A stretch of DNA of 38,185 nt from Candidatus Gastranaerophilales bacterium (GTDB taxonomy: Bacteria > Cyanobacteriota > Vampirovibrionia > Gastranaerophilales > Gastranaerophilaceae). The position numbers were made by a program, and so were the translations under genes. The stretch is taken from the NCBI GenBank assembly GCA_947589425.1, contig CANQAV010000003.1, positions 1 to 38,185 on the forward strand, written 5' to 3'. Of the stretch, positions 1-8,915 are shown in pieces (position 1 is the stretch's first letter; each line of letters opens with the position of its first letter). The notes beneath the pieces were generated by a model. It saw only the letters and a program-made list of their open reading frames with translations. It made no database searches and was not told the origin of the DNA.

Positions 1-357
1 TAGATTGCGGGGCAATCTTAGCGAACGCAGGCGAGGGCACAAGAGTGCGAAGCCCGTGACGGCAGACCGTTGAGGTCTGGCGGACAGGGCGGAGACATTT
101 CTATAGCGACGTGGAAATCTCTGATTTCCTCAGGAGCAATCCCGAGCCAAGTGAGCTTAGATTGCGGGGCAATCTTAGCGAACGCAGGCGAGGGCACAAG
201 AGTGCGAAGCCCGTGACGGCAGACCGTTGAGGTCCGGCGGACAGGGCGGAGACATTTCTAAGACCCGAATGAAGCGAGCTTTAGTGCGAGGGCACTTAGC
301 GAGCAAAATGAGGGCACAACCCAAACAAAAACAAGTGCATATAGTGGAAGGCATAAA
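1..357. repeat. GC-rich hairpin-dense region with a 103-base direct repeat
   Basis: No convincing gene lies here. Bases 1-103 and 158-260 are near-identical direct repeats with one difference (T at 78, C at 235). Each copy contains three short inverted repeats: AGATTGC/GCAATCT (2-8/12-18), GCAC/GTGC (37-40/45-48) and CAGACC/GGTCTG (63-68/74-79). Between the copies is GGAAATC/GATTTCC (113-119/123-129), and after the second copy AGTGC/GCACT (283-287/292-296). The flanks of these hairpins are alike (GAGCTTAG before, TTAGCGAAC or TAGCGAGC after), suggesting one mosaic element with interchangeable stems. The region is much richer in G+C than the rest of the window. It may be an interspersed repeat, a structured RNA or the untranslated leader of rplK. 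Which one cannot be decided here. Confidence 0.8.
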
Positions 358-387
358 ATGCCGCAATTACCACGAAAGGAGAATAAA

Positions 388-831
388 ATGGCACCAAAAT
401 CAAACAAAAAAATTACCGGCAAAATCAAACTTCAAATTGAAGCCGGAAAAGCAAATCCTTCACCGCCTGTTGGTCCTGCTTTGGGTCAAAAAGGTGTTAA
501 CATCATGGATTTTTGCAAACAGTTTAACGAAAGAACAGCTTCTCAAGCAGGCTACATCATTCCTGTTGTAATTGATGTATATGAAGACAGAAGCTTTGAC
601 TTTGTTACAAAATCACCGCCCGCAGCAGTTTTAATCAAAAAAGAATTAAACCTGCCTAAAGGCTCATCTGTTCCCAACAAAACAAAGGTAGGACAGATTA
701 CGCAAGAACAGCTTGAAAAAATAGCAAAAATCAAAATGGACGACTTAAACGCTACATCACTTGAAGCTGCCGTTGAAATGATTAAAGGAACGGCAAGAGC
801 TATGGGTGTAACCGTTAAAAGCAACGATTAA
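388..831 (+). CDS. rplK: 50S ribosomal protein L11
   Basis: L11 binds the GTPase-associated region of 23S rRNA and supports factor-dependent GTP hydrolysis. The 147-residue product has the usual length and the family's conserved features: a start near [20 protein letters not shown], the proline-rich [16 protein letters not shown] segment, [16 protein letters not shown], and a C-terminal rRNA-binding half ending GTARAMGV. An upstream in-frame ATG at 358 would add ten residues, but the ATG at 388 is preceded by AAAGGAG (376-382) at normal spacing, so I use it. rplA follows after 53 bases, the usual L11 operon order. nusG and secE, often upstream, are not seen because the window begins in a repeat region. 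Confidence 0.97.
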   Translation: MAPKSNKKITGKIKLQIEAGKANPSPPVGPALGQKGVNIMDFCKQFNERTASQAGYIIPVVIDVYEDRSFDFVTKSPPAAVLIKKELNLPKGSSVPNKTKVGQITQEQLEKIAKIKMDDLNATSLEAAVEMIKGTARAMGVTVKSND

Positions 832-835
832 CATT

Positions 836-860
836 GTGGGAGGCAAATCTTAAATTTGCC
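836..860 (+). promoter_or_regulatory. Hairpin between rplK and rplA, possible L1 control site
   Basis: GGCAAAT (842-848) and ATTTGCC (854-860) form a perfect seven-base stem directly after GTGGGA, between the rplK stop and the rplA ribosome-binding site (AAAGGAG near 872). L1 is known to repress its own operon by binding an rRNA-like mRNA structure in several bacteria. The position fits, but I cannot show the match to the L1 target. Confidence 0.35.
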
Positions 861-884
861 GCTAATACCAAAAAGGAGAAAAAA

Positions 885-1610
885 ATGTCTAAATTAACAA
901 AAAAACAAAAGAAAATACAAGAAATGATGGAAGGTTTTACTCAACCGTCAAGCGCAATAGAAGCAATTAAAAAGCTTCAGGAAGTGGCAAGCGCTACATC
1001 AAAATTTGATGAAACATTAGAATGCCATATGCGTCTTGGTATTGATGTAAAACACGCTGACCAGCAAATCCGCTCAACTACCGTTTTACCCGCAGGCTTA
1101 GGTAAAGAAGTGAGAGTTTGCGTTATCGCAAAAGCTGACCTTGTACCTTCCGCAAAAGAAGCGGGAGCCAATGAAGCAGGTAGCGAAGAAATAATTGATA
1201 AAATTTCTGACGGCTGGTTTGAATTTGATACATTAATTGCAACACCTGATATGATGCCAAAACTTGGTAAATTAGGTAAAGTTTTAGGTCCTAAAGGTTT
1301 AATGCCAAACCCCAAAACAGGTACTGTTACCACTGATGTTGCTAAAGCCGTAAAAGATGCCAAAGCAGGTAAGGTTGAATTTCGTGCCGACAAGCAAGGT
1401 ATGATTCACGTACCTTTGGGAAAAATGAAATTTTCAACCGATGATTTGATGAAAAACTTTGTAACTTTGGCAGATGCCGTTCTTAAGGCAAAACCTTCAT
1501 CCGCTAAAGGAACATATTTAAAATCAATATATCTTTCAACTACAATGGGACCCGGTATCAAATTAGATGCAAAAAATACACCCGCAGAAGTTAAAGAATA
1601 TGTTGGCTAA
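885..1610 (+). CDS. rplA: 50S ribosomal protein L1
   Basis: L1 forms the mobile L1 stalk of the 50S subunit and is often a translational repressor of its own operon. The 241-residue product is close to the usual length. Recognisable segments are [35 protein letters not shown], the hallmark [20 protein letters not shown], and a C-terminal [20 protein letters not shown]. The reading frame is open upstream to 834, but AAAGGAG sits before the ATG at 885, so that start is preferred. In cyanobacteria and many other bacteria rplJ and rplL follow. Here the next gene is a GtrA-like membrane protein whose start overlaps the rplA stop. Confidence 0.97.
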   Translation: MSKLTKKQKKIQEMMEGFTQPSSAIEAIKKLQEVASATSKFDETLECHMRLGIDVKHADQQIRSTTVLPAGLGKEVRVCVIAKADLVPSAKEAGANEAGSEEIIDKISDGWFEFDTLIATPDMMPKLGKLGKVLGPKGLMPNPKTGTVTTDVAKAVKDAKAGKVEFRADKQGMIHVPLGKMKFSTDDLMKNFVTLADAVLKAKPSSAKGTYLKSIYLSTTMGPGIKLDAKNTPAEVKEYVG

Positions 1611-2082
1611 AATTAAAAATATAATAGTTGAAAGCACGGTTGTAAAAAAATTTACATCCGTGCTTTCCAATATATTTCACTATATCCACAAAAAAATGTT
1701 TTGGGGTTTATTTTCAAAAATAGATGAAAAATTTTTTAAATTTCTTTTCGTCGGAGCACTAAACACTCTTTTTGCATACACAATTTATGCAATTTTTGTC
1801 GCAATCGGCTTCAGAGCCAATATTGCATTAATTTTCCAATATGTAATAGGAATTTTATGGAATTTTAAAACAACGGGCTCAATTGTATTTAAAAATAACA
1901 ACAATTGGCTTATATTTAAATTTGTAGGGGCATATATCTTTACCTTCTGTGTAAACAGCATAACCTTAAAACTTTTAACAAAAATTTTTAATCCCTATAT
2001 TGCTCAAGCGCTTCTGGTGTTCCCTATTGCGGTATTGTCGTTTTTAATATTAAAATTTCTTGTGTTTAAAGAAAAAAAATAA
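1600..2082 (+). CDS. GtrA-like membrane protein
   Basis: This 160-residue protein has a short basic N-terminal segment and then about four hydrophobic helices, beginning at [20 protein letters not shown] and ending [19 protein letters not shown]. That pattern, with the internal [11 protein letters not shown] motif, fits the GtrA/DPMS family (flippases or membrane partners for polyprenyl-linked sugars in surface glycan synthesis). The start at 1600 overlaps the last codons of rplA, suggesting translational coupling; an in-frame ATG at 1567 is possible but would overlap rplA more. Its position directly after rplA, where rplJ normally sits, is unusual. Family assignment is fairly secure; substrate is unknown. 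Confidence 0.7.
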   Translation: MLAKIKNIIVESTVVKKFTSVLSNIFHYIHKKMFWGLFSKIDEKFFKFLFVGALNTLFAYTIYAIFVAIGFRANIALIFQYVIGILWNFKTTGSIVFKNNNNWLIFKFVGAYIFTFCVNSITLKLLTKIFNPYIAQALLVFPIAVLSFLILKFLVFKEKK

Positions 2083-2170
2083 TTTAAGAATAGTAAATTT
2101 TTATATGTTAAACAGATGAAAAATAAGCGTTTATATGCTTAAATAATTGGGTAGGGGTAGGTAATATTTT

Positions 2171-3217
2171 ATGAGAATTGGCAAAATAACGACAGCATCA
2201 TACATTTTCAAAGGAAATGAATCGGCAATCAAAACTCCTGCTCCCGCATCAAAGCCGGATGCTTCCGAAAACAAAAAAATAAATATAAATAAATCTGTCA
2301 TTCCGATAGCCGTATCTGTTGCAATAGGCGCTATTGTTATAGGCGGAATTTTAATTAAAAATAAAGCGCCAAAAACAGTTATAACCGAGCCAAAAATAAA
2401 TTTCTCCGAATTATATGAAAGTGCAAAAATTACAAAAAAAGAAGCCGAAGGAGCGCTTGAAAAATCTAAAGGAATTTTCAACACAGCAAAGGAAAAGCTG
2501 TCAGAAATATTTGATTTAATAGAAGAAGGAAGACAAAAAGGCTTTGAAGAAATCACCGCCCAAGGCAGAAAAGTTGAATTTGAAAAAACATCATTGATTG
2601 ATATTGAAGGCAGAAAAACCCCCTCGCTTATAAATGAATTTGATAGCAACGGCGAACTTTTAAGAAAAACCGAATTGCGCAATAGGGGAAAAATTTCCAT
2701 AAAAGAGTTTAATCCCGCCGAAGGAACATACAATCAATATTTATATACTGACAGCTTCCCCGTAAGTTTTGAAAGCGGGGTCAAAATTGGTGAAAATGGT
2801 GCACAATACACAAACGAAAGATTTGATTTTGAATACGGAAAAAATAATTTCCTTGAAGAATATTTCAAAAATTTAACGCTAAGCAAAAATGAAGATAGCG
2901 CCGAAAAATATTTCAAATATTCCAATAATCAAATCACGGAACTGTTTGAAGGATACAAAATTCCGAAAGAAGCAGATTGTGAAATGTATTCCAAAAAAAT
3001 CACATGCAACAACTTATCAAATATAAAAAGTATAGCTCTTGAAGGGGAAAACGACGGTCGGTTTAATTTTGCGCAAGAATTATTTGAATTTGACAGCTAT
3101 GAAAAATTAAAAACCGCCTACACAAATTCCGAATTTGATGATTTAACAAAAAAAAGAACATACGAAGCAAAATATATCCCCGATAAAAACGGAAACTTAA
3201 TATCAGCAGACGAATAA
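2171..3217 (+). CDS. Accessory membrane protein with N-terminal FKG motif
   Basis: I do not recognise a functional domain in this 348-residue protein. It begins MRIGKITTASYIFKGN, and this short leader ending in FKG recurs in the protein at 23737-24465. Next come an Ala/Pro/Lys-rich stretch, one clear transmembrane segment (about residues 43-62, VIPIAVSVAIGAIVIGGILI), a charged helical region (residues 75-125), and an acidic Tyr/Phe/Asn-rich C-terminal half with phrases such as NEFDSNGELLRKTELRNRG and EAKYIPDKNGNLIS. The latter recall short strand repeats of secreted or toxin-associated proteins, but that is only a resemblance. No classical cleavable signal peptide is seen. The ribosome-binding site is weak (AGGTAATATTTT). 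Confidence 0.6.
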   Translation: MRIGKITTASYIFKGNESAIKTPAPASKPDASENKKININKSVIPIAVSVAIGAIVIGGILIKNKAPKTVITEPKINFSELYESAKITKKEAEGALEKSKGIFNTAKEKLSEIFDLIEEGRQKGFEEITAQGRKVEFEKTSLIDIEGRKTPSLINEFDSNGELLRKTELRNRGKISIKEFNPAEGTYNQYLYTDSFPVSFESGVKIGENGAQYTNERFDFEYGKNNFLEEYFKNLTLSKNEDSAEKYFKYSNNQITELFEGYKIPKEADCEMYSKKITCNNLSNIKSIALEGENDGRFNFAQELFEFDSYEKLKTAYTNSEFDDLTKKRTYEAKYIPDKNGNLISADE

Positions 3218-3219
3218 TT

Positions 3220-3336
3220 TTATGCGTAAAGCATTAAGCCCCAAAAGGCAATCATTGCAATTGAACTGATAACAATCCAAAAATGAATCATAGGGTGCAA
3301 ATTATTCCATATTTCAGCAATTGTAGTTCTGAACAT
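3220..3336 (-). CDS. 38-residue single-pass membrane peptide
   Basis: This short open frame encodes 38 residues: a soluble N-terminus (MFRTTIAEIWNNLHP) followed by a strongly hydrophobic segment with IHFWIVISSIAMIAFWGLML, ending YA. The composition is typical of a small membrane protein rather than chance sequence. It is convergent with the gene ending at 3217 and lies downstream of the Clp-N protein gene. No Shine-Dalgarno sequence precedes it. Instead a TATAAT box ends six bases before the ATG, so the transcript could be leaderless. It has no assigned function. Confidence 0.5.
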   Translation of the reverse strand: MFRTTIAEIWNNLHPMIHFWIVISSIAMIAFWGLMLYA

Positions 3337-3342
3337 ACATGA

Positions 3343-3370
3343 ATTATATAATTATTTTTCTTTTGTTTAA
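3343..3370 (-). promoter_or_regulatory. Promoter for the 38-residue membrane peptide
   Basis: On the minus strand TTAAAC (3370-3365) and TATAAT (3348-3343) are separated by 16 bases. The start codon lies six bases after TATAAT, close to where transcription should begin, implying a leaderless mRNA. Confidence 0.4.
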
Positions 3371-3394
3371 TCATCCGATAAGACTATATATAAA

Positions 3395-4759
3395 CTATAA
3401 ATCCATGCCGCCCAATAATTCTTGTTTTATTCCCTGTCTGATTTCAAGGACATCCGTTCCCAAAGTGTACAAAACCTGCATTGCAAGGCAATTTGGCATT
3501 TTAGTAATTCCGTATAAAATGTTTTCGGATTTTATATTGGGGCGTTTGTGTTCTTGCGCCGTTTCATAAGCAACTTCAAGAAGTTTTTTGGCTCTCGGAC
3601 TGTAAGATAATACTGATGCATCTTTTTGAGGTTTTATCAATTTTTGAACTTCAATTCTTGCATCCTTAAAAGTAACTCCCAGGCGCCTTAAGGTATCATA
3701 AGCAATTCCCGCCCCATAGGAAAGTATCCCCAAAAGTATCATTTCAGTACCCACTGTTGAACAATCCAAATTATTTGCTTCTTCTTTTGCAAGTCTTAAA
3801 ATTGCAAGGGTTTCCGGGATTTTATCATTCAATTTTTTCATTACAACATCTTCAAAATCAGATATATTTTTTATTTTTGAAGATAAAATTTTATATGCAA
3901 TTCCTCTTTTTGCTTTTAGCATGCCCAATATAACATGTTCGGGGAAAATTCCCACACTTCCCGTTTCTTTTGCGCTATCCAGAGCATTTATAAGCGCCAA
4001 AAAAGCGTTTGGTGTAAAAATAATTTGCTTTTCGGAATTTTCAAACTCGGCATTTCGTGAAGAAAACTGTGCCAGACATTGATTAAAAGTTTCGGTATTA
4101 ATTGAATATTCGTTTAAAATATCAACGATTTTATAATCTTTGTTTTCTAAAATTGCCTGTAAAATCTGTTCGCTTCCGACTATTTCATATTCCTGAGCGG
4201 TGAGTTTTGACTGAGCATTTGATAAAATTTCAGATATTATTTTTTCTCTAAAAAATTCATTAATGTTGCTCAATTGGGTGTTTTCAATAATGTTTTCGGG
4301 ATGAAAAGGTTTTATATCCGAACTTTTATCCAAAATTCTTTTAAGGTTTGAAACGATTTTTTCTTCGTCAATATCAAATTTTTGAAGAATTTTATATGCG
4401 CCCGTATCTTTTTTGGAAAAAAGAGCAAGAGCAATGTGCTGGGGCATGATAAATTTTGAATTAAGCTCGGCTGATAATTGAACTGCATATTTTAAAATTT
4501 CCTGCGCCTGAGAGGAAAAATAAATAACCTTATTCCCTTCTTTTTTAGGCTCTATTTCACAGCTTGAAGCAACTTCGGTTGATAATTCGCCGAAATTTAT
4601 TTTATCAAAGCCCAAAATTTTTGCCTGAACACCTTTTGTCTGCGCCACAAGACCGATTAACAAATGCTGCGGCAAAACTCTTTTATGCGAATATTCCACC
4701 GCATAATTTTGAGCGGATTGAACAACATCTATAGCTTTTTGAGTAAATTTTTCAAACAT
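3395..4759 (-). CDS. Stand-alone triple Clp N-terminal domain protein, no ATPase
   Basis: This 454-residue protein is built from Clp_N (Clp R) domains, normally found at the front of ClpA/ClpB/ClpC unfoldases, with no Walker A/B motif or AAA+ module. Three domains are visible: residues about 1-140 (FTQKAIDVVQSAQNYAVEYS, LPQHLLIGL), 175-310 (more diverged, with FPEHVILGML) and 315-454 (VGTEMILLGILSYGAGIAY, DARIEVQKLI, SPRAKKLLEVAYETAQEHK). The third most resembles ClpC. Plants have N-domain-only ClpT proteins that bind the Clp protease, so an adaptor or modulator role is reasonable inference. The frame extends to a TTG at 4777, but MFEKFTQKA fits the family start. It lies 28 bases after the preceding gene and may share the pyr transcript. 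Confidence 0.75.
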   Translation of the reverse strand: MFEKFTQKAIDVVQSAQNYAVEYSHKRVLPQHLLIGLVAQTKGVQAKILGFDKINFGELSTEVASSCEIEPKKEGNKVIYFSSQAQEILKYAVQLSAELNSKFIMPQHIALALFSKKDTGAYKILQKFDIDEEKIVSNLKRILDKSSDIKPFHPENIIENTQLSNINEFFREKIISEILSNAQSKLTAQEYEIVGSEQILQAILENKDYKIVDILNEYSINTETFNQCLAQFSSRNAEFENSEKQIIFTPNAFLALINALDSAKETGSVGIFPEHVILGMLKAKRGIAYKILSSKIKNISDFEDVVMKKLNDKIPETLAILRLAKEEANNLDCSTVGTEMILLGILSYGAGIAYDTLRRLGVTFKDARIEVQKLIKPQKDASVLSYSPRAKKLLEVAYETAQEHKRPNIKSENILYGITKMPNCLAMQVLYTLGTDVLEIRQGIKQELLGGMDL

Positions 4760-4787
4760 TGTCTTTATAATATACAATAAATAACAT

Positions 4788-5669
4788 TTATTTTAAAGTG
4801 TCAACCCAGAGTTTAATTTTGATAGTTTCCGAAGTCTTAACGGGATGATAAAGCTTATAATCTTCCCTCAAAAAAATTCTATTTTCATTTAGGTTGAGGG
4901 GGGGGGTAGACTTTATGTTTTCTTCATCAATATTTGAAGCACTGAAACCGTTATTTTTCAGCTCGGTTGCAGTAAAAAGCTCACATATCGGCCAATGTTT
5001 ACTTTTATCTTTTTTTAAAATTCGGTCAAGCAAAGTTTTTTTCGGTTTTTTTGCTTTATTAAAAATTTCCCAATGTTCTTGTCTTTTTTTGTATAAAAAA
5101 TCAATTGCATCCGAACTTAAACGCACAACAGGGTAAAAACCTGCCCACAAAGGCGTATCGTCGCCATAAAGCCAATCAACATTTTTTGAAAAATACCAGC
5201 CGCTATCTTTTGATTCTTTTCTGTAATCCGAAATCAAAAGGTCATCTTTATTATTTTCATATTTATCAAAAAAAGGCTTATAAGTTTTACCGTTGCAAAA
5301 TACATCATATTCAATGCGCCAGTAATAATCGTATTGCGGAAAATATTTTTTAATTATATAGAATTGATAATCACAGTTATACCACATTATTTTGTCTATT
5401 ATATCGGCTTGTTTTTTTACCTTTGGAAAGTAGGGCAAATTCATATCTTTAAAAACTTCTTCATCCATAACGAAACACTTTAAATGTTCTTGCCATAAAT
5501 CAAGCTCGGCGGTATTTTGTTTTGAGAGATTATTTTCCGTATTTTCAATTACTTTTTTTACATTGTTTAAAAATAAAATACAATCATTCCCCGCACATTT
5601 TAATTTTGAAAACTCATCAACTATTCCTCTGTTGATTATATGAGTTGGCATTATTACGAGATTTTTCAT
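4788..5669 (-). CDS. Hypothetical protein, possibly glycosyltransferase-like
   Basis: The 293-residue protein is soluble, with no signal or membrane segment. I do not recognise it with certainty. Its organisation (MKNLVIMPTHIINRG at the start, then YDYYWRIEYDVFCNG around residue 115, then WAGFYPVVRLSSDAIDFLY) resembles GT-A-fold glycosyltransferases of surface-glycan loci, where an acidic motif of the EYDVF kind holds the nucleotide sugar metal. This is a weak structural analogy. It starts 9 bases after carB behind a good AGGAG site, so it is probably cotranscribed with the pyrimidine operon. Codons 255-257 lie on a run of nine C residues (G on the plus strand), a possible slippage site near the C-terminus. 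Confidence 0.5.
   Translation of the reverse strand: MKNLVIMPTHIINRGIVDEFSKLKCAGNDCILFLNNVKKVIENTENNLSKQNTAELDLWQEHLKCFVMDEEVFKDMNLPYFPKVKKQADIIDKIMWYNCDYQFYIIKKYFPQYDYYWRIEYDVFCNGKTYKPFFDKYENNKDDLLISDYRKESKDSGWYFSKNVDWLYGDDTPLWAGFYPVVRLSSDAIDFLYKKRQEHWEIFNKAKKPKKTLLDRILKKDKSKHWPICELFTATELKNNGFSASNIDEENIKSTPPLNLNENRIFLREDYKLYHPVKTSETIKIKLWVDTLK
4898..4906. repeat. Nine-base G/C homopolymer inside a coding region
   Basis: Nine consecutive G on the plus strand encode part of Thr-Pro-Pro-Leu in the minus-strand gene 4788-5669. Gain or loss of a base would shift the last roughly 38 residues. Confidence 0.9.
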
Positions 5670-5678
5670 TTTAAACTC

Positions 5679-8600
5679 CTATTTAAACAGTCCCAAAAAT
5701 TTTTTCTTGCGGTAATTTGTTATTGTATCATAAGTCAATTGCGTATTTTTATCAAATACTTTATGTGCGGTTAAAAATGCATTTGCGGTATCAATTGAAG
5801 TAAAGCTCGGCACACCGTACATTTGTGCTATTGTCCTTATTTGAAAACCTGCATTTTGAGAATTTTTTCCCGTTGTAGGAGTATTTATAATAAAGCTCAA
5901 ACGACCGTTTTTCATACGTTTTTGAAGTTTATCTATCATGAATTTTTCAATCATTTTAGAGGGAATTCCGTTCTTTTCAAGGAATTTATGCGTTCCCCAT
6001 GTTGCCATAATGAAAAAGCCTTGTTTGAAAAGTTTTTTAATAACGGGAAGTGCGGGTTTTTTATTGTGGTCATTTAAAGACACTAAAACCCTCTGTTTTG
6101 TATTTTTAAATTTATATCCCCCCGCTAAGAACACTTTATACAGCGCTTTTTTATATGTTCTATCCACTCCTAAAACTTCGCCCGTGGATTTCATTTCGGG
6201 AGCAAGGGCAGGATCAATTCTATTAAGCTTCTGCCAAGAGAATACAGGCATCTTAACGCTTACAAGATTGGATTTTTTATATAAACCGACTCCATATCCC
6301 GCACGTCTTATTGATTTACCCAAAATTGCGCTCACTGCAATGTTAACCATGGGAATTCCGGTGACTTTGCTCATAATAGGTACTGTTCTTGAGGCTCTGG
6401 GATTAACTTCAATAACATATACTTTATCATCTTTAATTATGAATTGAATGTTCATTAAGCCTTTGATATTAAGCTTGCGGGCAATTTTTGTCGCATATTT
6501 AACAAGAATTTTTTCATTTTTTCTTGAAATATTTCTGCTCGGATAAATGCTCATACTGTCTCCGGAGTGAACTCCCGCACGTTCAATGTGTTCGCAAATC
6601 CCCGGAATTAAAATATCTCTGCCATCTGAAATAGCATCAAGCTCAACTTCTTGTCCTTCAATATATTGGTCAATTAAAACAGGGTGTTCGCTTGAAAATT
6701 TGAAAGCTTCGGTAATATATGTTAAAAGTTCTTCGTCGTTATATACAACCTGCATGCCTCTTCCGCCGATAACGTAGCTGGGACGGACTAAAACAGGATA
6801 GTTAATTTCTTTTACGGCATTTAGAGCACCTTGCGCAGATGTTACTGCACAGCCTTTCGGTTGAGGAATTTGAAGCTCTCTTAACACCTTTTCAAATATT
6901 TTCCTGTCTTCCGTTGCATTAATGCTCTCAAGCGAAGTACCGAGTATTTTAACGCCTTCTTTGTTCAATTTCTCAGCAAGATTAATTGCCGTTTGTCCGC
7001 CAAACTGTACAAGTACTCCTTTTGGTTTTTCTTTTTTTATAATATTTGCAACATATTCAATATTCATCGGCTCAAAATACAGCCTTGTTGCAATATCAAA
7101 ATCGGTCGAGAGTGTTTCGGGGTTAGAGTTAATCATAACGGATTCATATCCGTGTTTTGAAAGCTCCTGTGCGGCATGCACCGAACAATAGTCAAATTCT
7201 ATCCCTTGACCTATTCTAATCGGGCCCGAGCCCAAAACAACAATATTTTCCTTCGGCTTTTTGTCATCCTCACGACTTTTTTCTTTATATTCTTCCACTT
7301 CGTCATCTTCCGAGTATGTTGAATAAAAATAGGGAGTGTAGGCTTCAAATTCCGCAGCACATGTGTCAACAAGCCTGTAAGAAGGTTCAACATTATAAGA
7401 TTTTAAATCTTCAATGGATGTTTGTGTTAATTTTGCAATTTCCGAATCCAAAAAACCGTATTCTTTTGCTTTTATATAAAGTTCTTTTGAAATATTTGTT
7501 TTTGACAGCTCAAGCTCTAAATCCACAATTTCTTTAATTTTATATATAAACCATTTATCGATTTTTGTAATCTCATTTAACTTGTTTATATCAATACAAT
7601 TAGCTAATGCCTGTGCAAGACGGAAAATTCTTCTGTCATCCTGCATATACAATTGTTTTAAAAGCTCTTCATCTCCAAGCTCCTTAAAACCACGCTCCAA
7701 AAGCCCGGTATATCTTTCTTCCAAAGATGTTACGGCTTTTTTGAAAGAAGAAACAAATGTCCTTCCGATTGCCATAATTTCGCCCGTAGCCTTCATTTTA
7801 GTTCCGAGCATTCTGTCGCCCGTTGAAAATTTATCAAAAGGCCATTTTGGAATTTTTGTAACAACATAGTCTAATGACGGCTCAAATGCTGCCGTTTTGC
7901 CTGTTATGGCATTTTTAATTTCATGGAGATTATATCCTACCGCTATTTTTGTTGCAATCTTTGCAATCGGGTATCCGCTTGCTTTTGAAGCTAATGCGGA
8001 TGAGCGTGAAACCCTGGGGTTTACTTCAATAACAAAATATCTGTTTGATGTTGTATCAAGCGCAAACTGAACATTACAAGCCCCTTCGATTTTAAGAGCT
8101 TTTACAATTTTAATTGCCGAACTTCTAAGCATTTGAAATTCATTGTTTGTCAATGTCTGGCTCGGCGCTACAACAAAACTGTCGCCCGTGTGTATACCTA
8201 TTGGGTCAATGTTTTCCATGTTGCATATTATGATACAGCTATCGTTTTTATCTCTTATAACTTCATATTCAATTTCTTTAAAACCTGCAATAGATTTTTC
8301 AACAAGAACTTGATTTATGGGAGATTGGCTTAAGCCCGAATGAACAATTTCCCCGTATTCAAATTCATTTTTGGCAATTCCGCCGCCTGAGCCCCCTAAA
8401 GTAAAAGCAGGTCTTATAATAATCGGGAAACCGATTTTTTTTGAAAATTCAACCGCTTCTTCATAACTTGATACAATAGCGCTTTCGGGAACGGGCTCTT
8501 GTATTTGAGTCATAAGATTTTTAAACATTTCTCTGTCTTCCGCTTGTTTAATTGACTCTATATTTGTACCAAGCAGTTTCACGTTATATTTATCCAATAT

Positions 8601-8915
8601 GCCTTTGTCATATAATTCACATGCAAGATTTAAGCCCGTTTGACCGCCCAAAGTCGCAATAAGACCTTGAGGGCGCTCTTTTTTAATGATTTCTTCAAGA
8701 CTTTCCGAAGTTAAAGGCTCAATATAAACCTTGTCCGCAATTTCTTCATCCGTCATTATTGTAGCGGGATTAGAATTAACAAGTACAATTTCAATTTTTT
8801 CTTCTCTTAAAGCACGGCATGCCTGAACACCCGCATAATCAAATTCCGCAGCCTGCCCGATAACAATAGGGCCCGAGCCTATGGTTAATACTTTTTTTAA
8901 GCTTCTATCTTTCAT
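5679..8915 (-). CDS. carB: Carbamoyl-phosphate synthase large subunit
   Basis: CarB makes carbamoyl phosphate from bicarbonate, ammonia (channelled from CarA) and two ATP. The 1078-residue product has the normal length and duplicated architecture. The first synthetase half starts GSGPIVIGQAAEFDYAGVQA and the second VLGSGPIRIGQGIEFDYCSV near residue 560. Both contain an ATP-grasp domain (RPAFTLGGSGGGIA; RPSYVIGGRGMQVVY) and the Asn-Pro-Arg metal site (VIEVNPRVSRSSA; VIEVNPRASRTVP). An MGS-like allosteric domain occupies the C-terminus (SFIINTPTTGKNSQ). An upstream ATG exists at 8927, but GAGG precedes the ATG at 8915, which overlaps the carA end by 11 bases. It is the last clear pyrimidine gene of the operon. 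Confidence 0.97.
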   Translation of the reverse strand: MKDRSLKKVLTIGSGPIVIGQAAEFDYAGVQACRALREEKIEIVLVNSNPATIMTDEEIADKVYIEPLTSESLEEIIKKERPQGLIATLGGQTGLNLACELYDKGILDKYNVKLLGTNIESIKQAEDREMFKNLMTQIQEPVPESAIVSSYEEAVEFSKKIGFPIIIRPAFTLGGSGGGIAKNEFEYGEIVHSGLSQSPINQVLVEKSIAGFKEIEYEVIRDKNDSCIIICNMENIDPIGIHTGDSFVVAPSQTLTNNEFQMLRSSAIKIVKALKIEGACNVQFALDTTSNRYFVIEVNPRVSRSSALASKASGYPIAKIATKIAVGYNLHEIKNAITGKTAAFEPSLDYVVTKIPKWPFDKFSTGDRMLGTKMKATGEIMAIGRTFVSSFKKAVTSLEERYTGLLERGFKELGDEELLKQLYMQDDRRIFRLAQALANCIDINKLNEITKIDKWFIYKIKEIVDLELELSKTNISKELYIKAKEYGFLDSEIAKLTQTSIEDLKSYNVEPSYRLVDTCAAEFEAYTPYFYSTYSEDDEVEEYKEKSREDDKKPKENIVVLGSGPIRIGQGIEFDYCSVHAAQELSKHGYESVMINSNPETLSTDFDIATRLYFEPMNIEYVANIIKKEKPKGVLVQFGGQTAINLAEKLNKEGVKILGTSLESINATEDRKIFEKVLRELQIPQPKGCAVTSAQGALNAVKEINYPVLVRPSYVIGGRGMQVVYNDEELLTYITEAFKFSSEHPVLIDQYIEGQEVELDAISDGRDILIPGICEHIERAGVHSGDSMSIYPSRNISRKNEKILVKYATKIARKLNIKGLMNIQFIIKDDKVYVIEVNPRASRTVPIMSKVTGIPMVNIAVSAILGKSIRRAGYGVGLYKKSNLVSVKMPVFSWQKLNRIDPALAPEMKSTGEVLGVDRTYKKALYKVFLAGGYKFKNTKQRVLVSLNDHNKKPALPVIKKLFKQGFFIMATWGTHKFLEKNGIPSKMIEKFMIDKLQKRMKNGRLSFIINTPTTGKNSQNAGFQIRTIAQMYGVPSFTSIDTANAFLTAHKVFDKNTQLTYDTITNYRKKKFLGLFK

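Noticed and set aside
1-260. CRISPR array
   Set aside because: Only two copies, 103 bases long with a 157-base period and no uniform spacers.
227-571. Plus-strand frame across the repeat region into rplK
   Set aside because: It is out of frame with rplK and its N-terminal part is repeat sequence with no family features.
603-609. TGTTACA inside rplK (similar copies in carB, pyrC and ahcY)
   Set aside because: They lie inside coding sequence and are within the number expected by chance in AT-rich DNA.
977-1393. 138-codon minus-strand frame inside rplA
   Set aside because: It is a shadow of rplA on the opposite strand.
5938-6447. 169-codon plus-strand frame opposite carB
   Set aside because: It lies entirely antisense to the well-conserved carB and has no recognisable domain.
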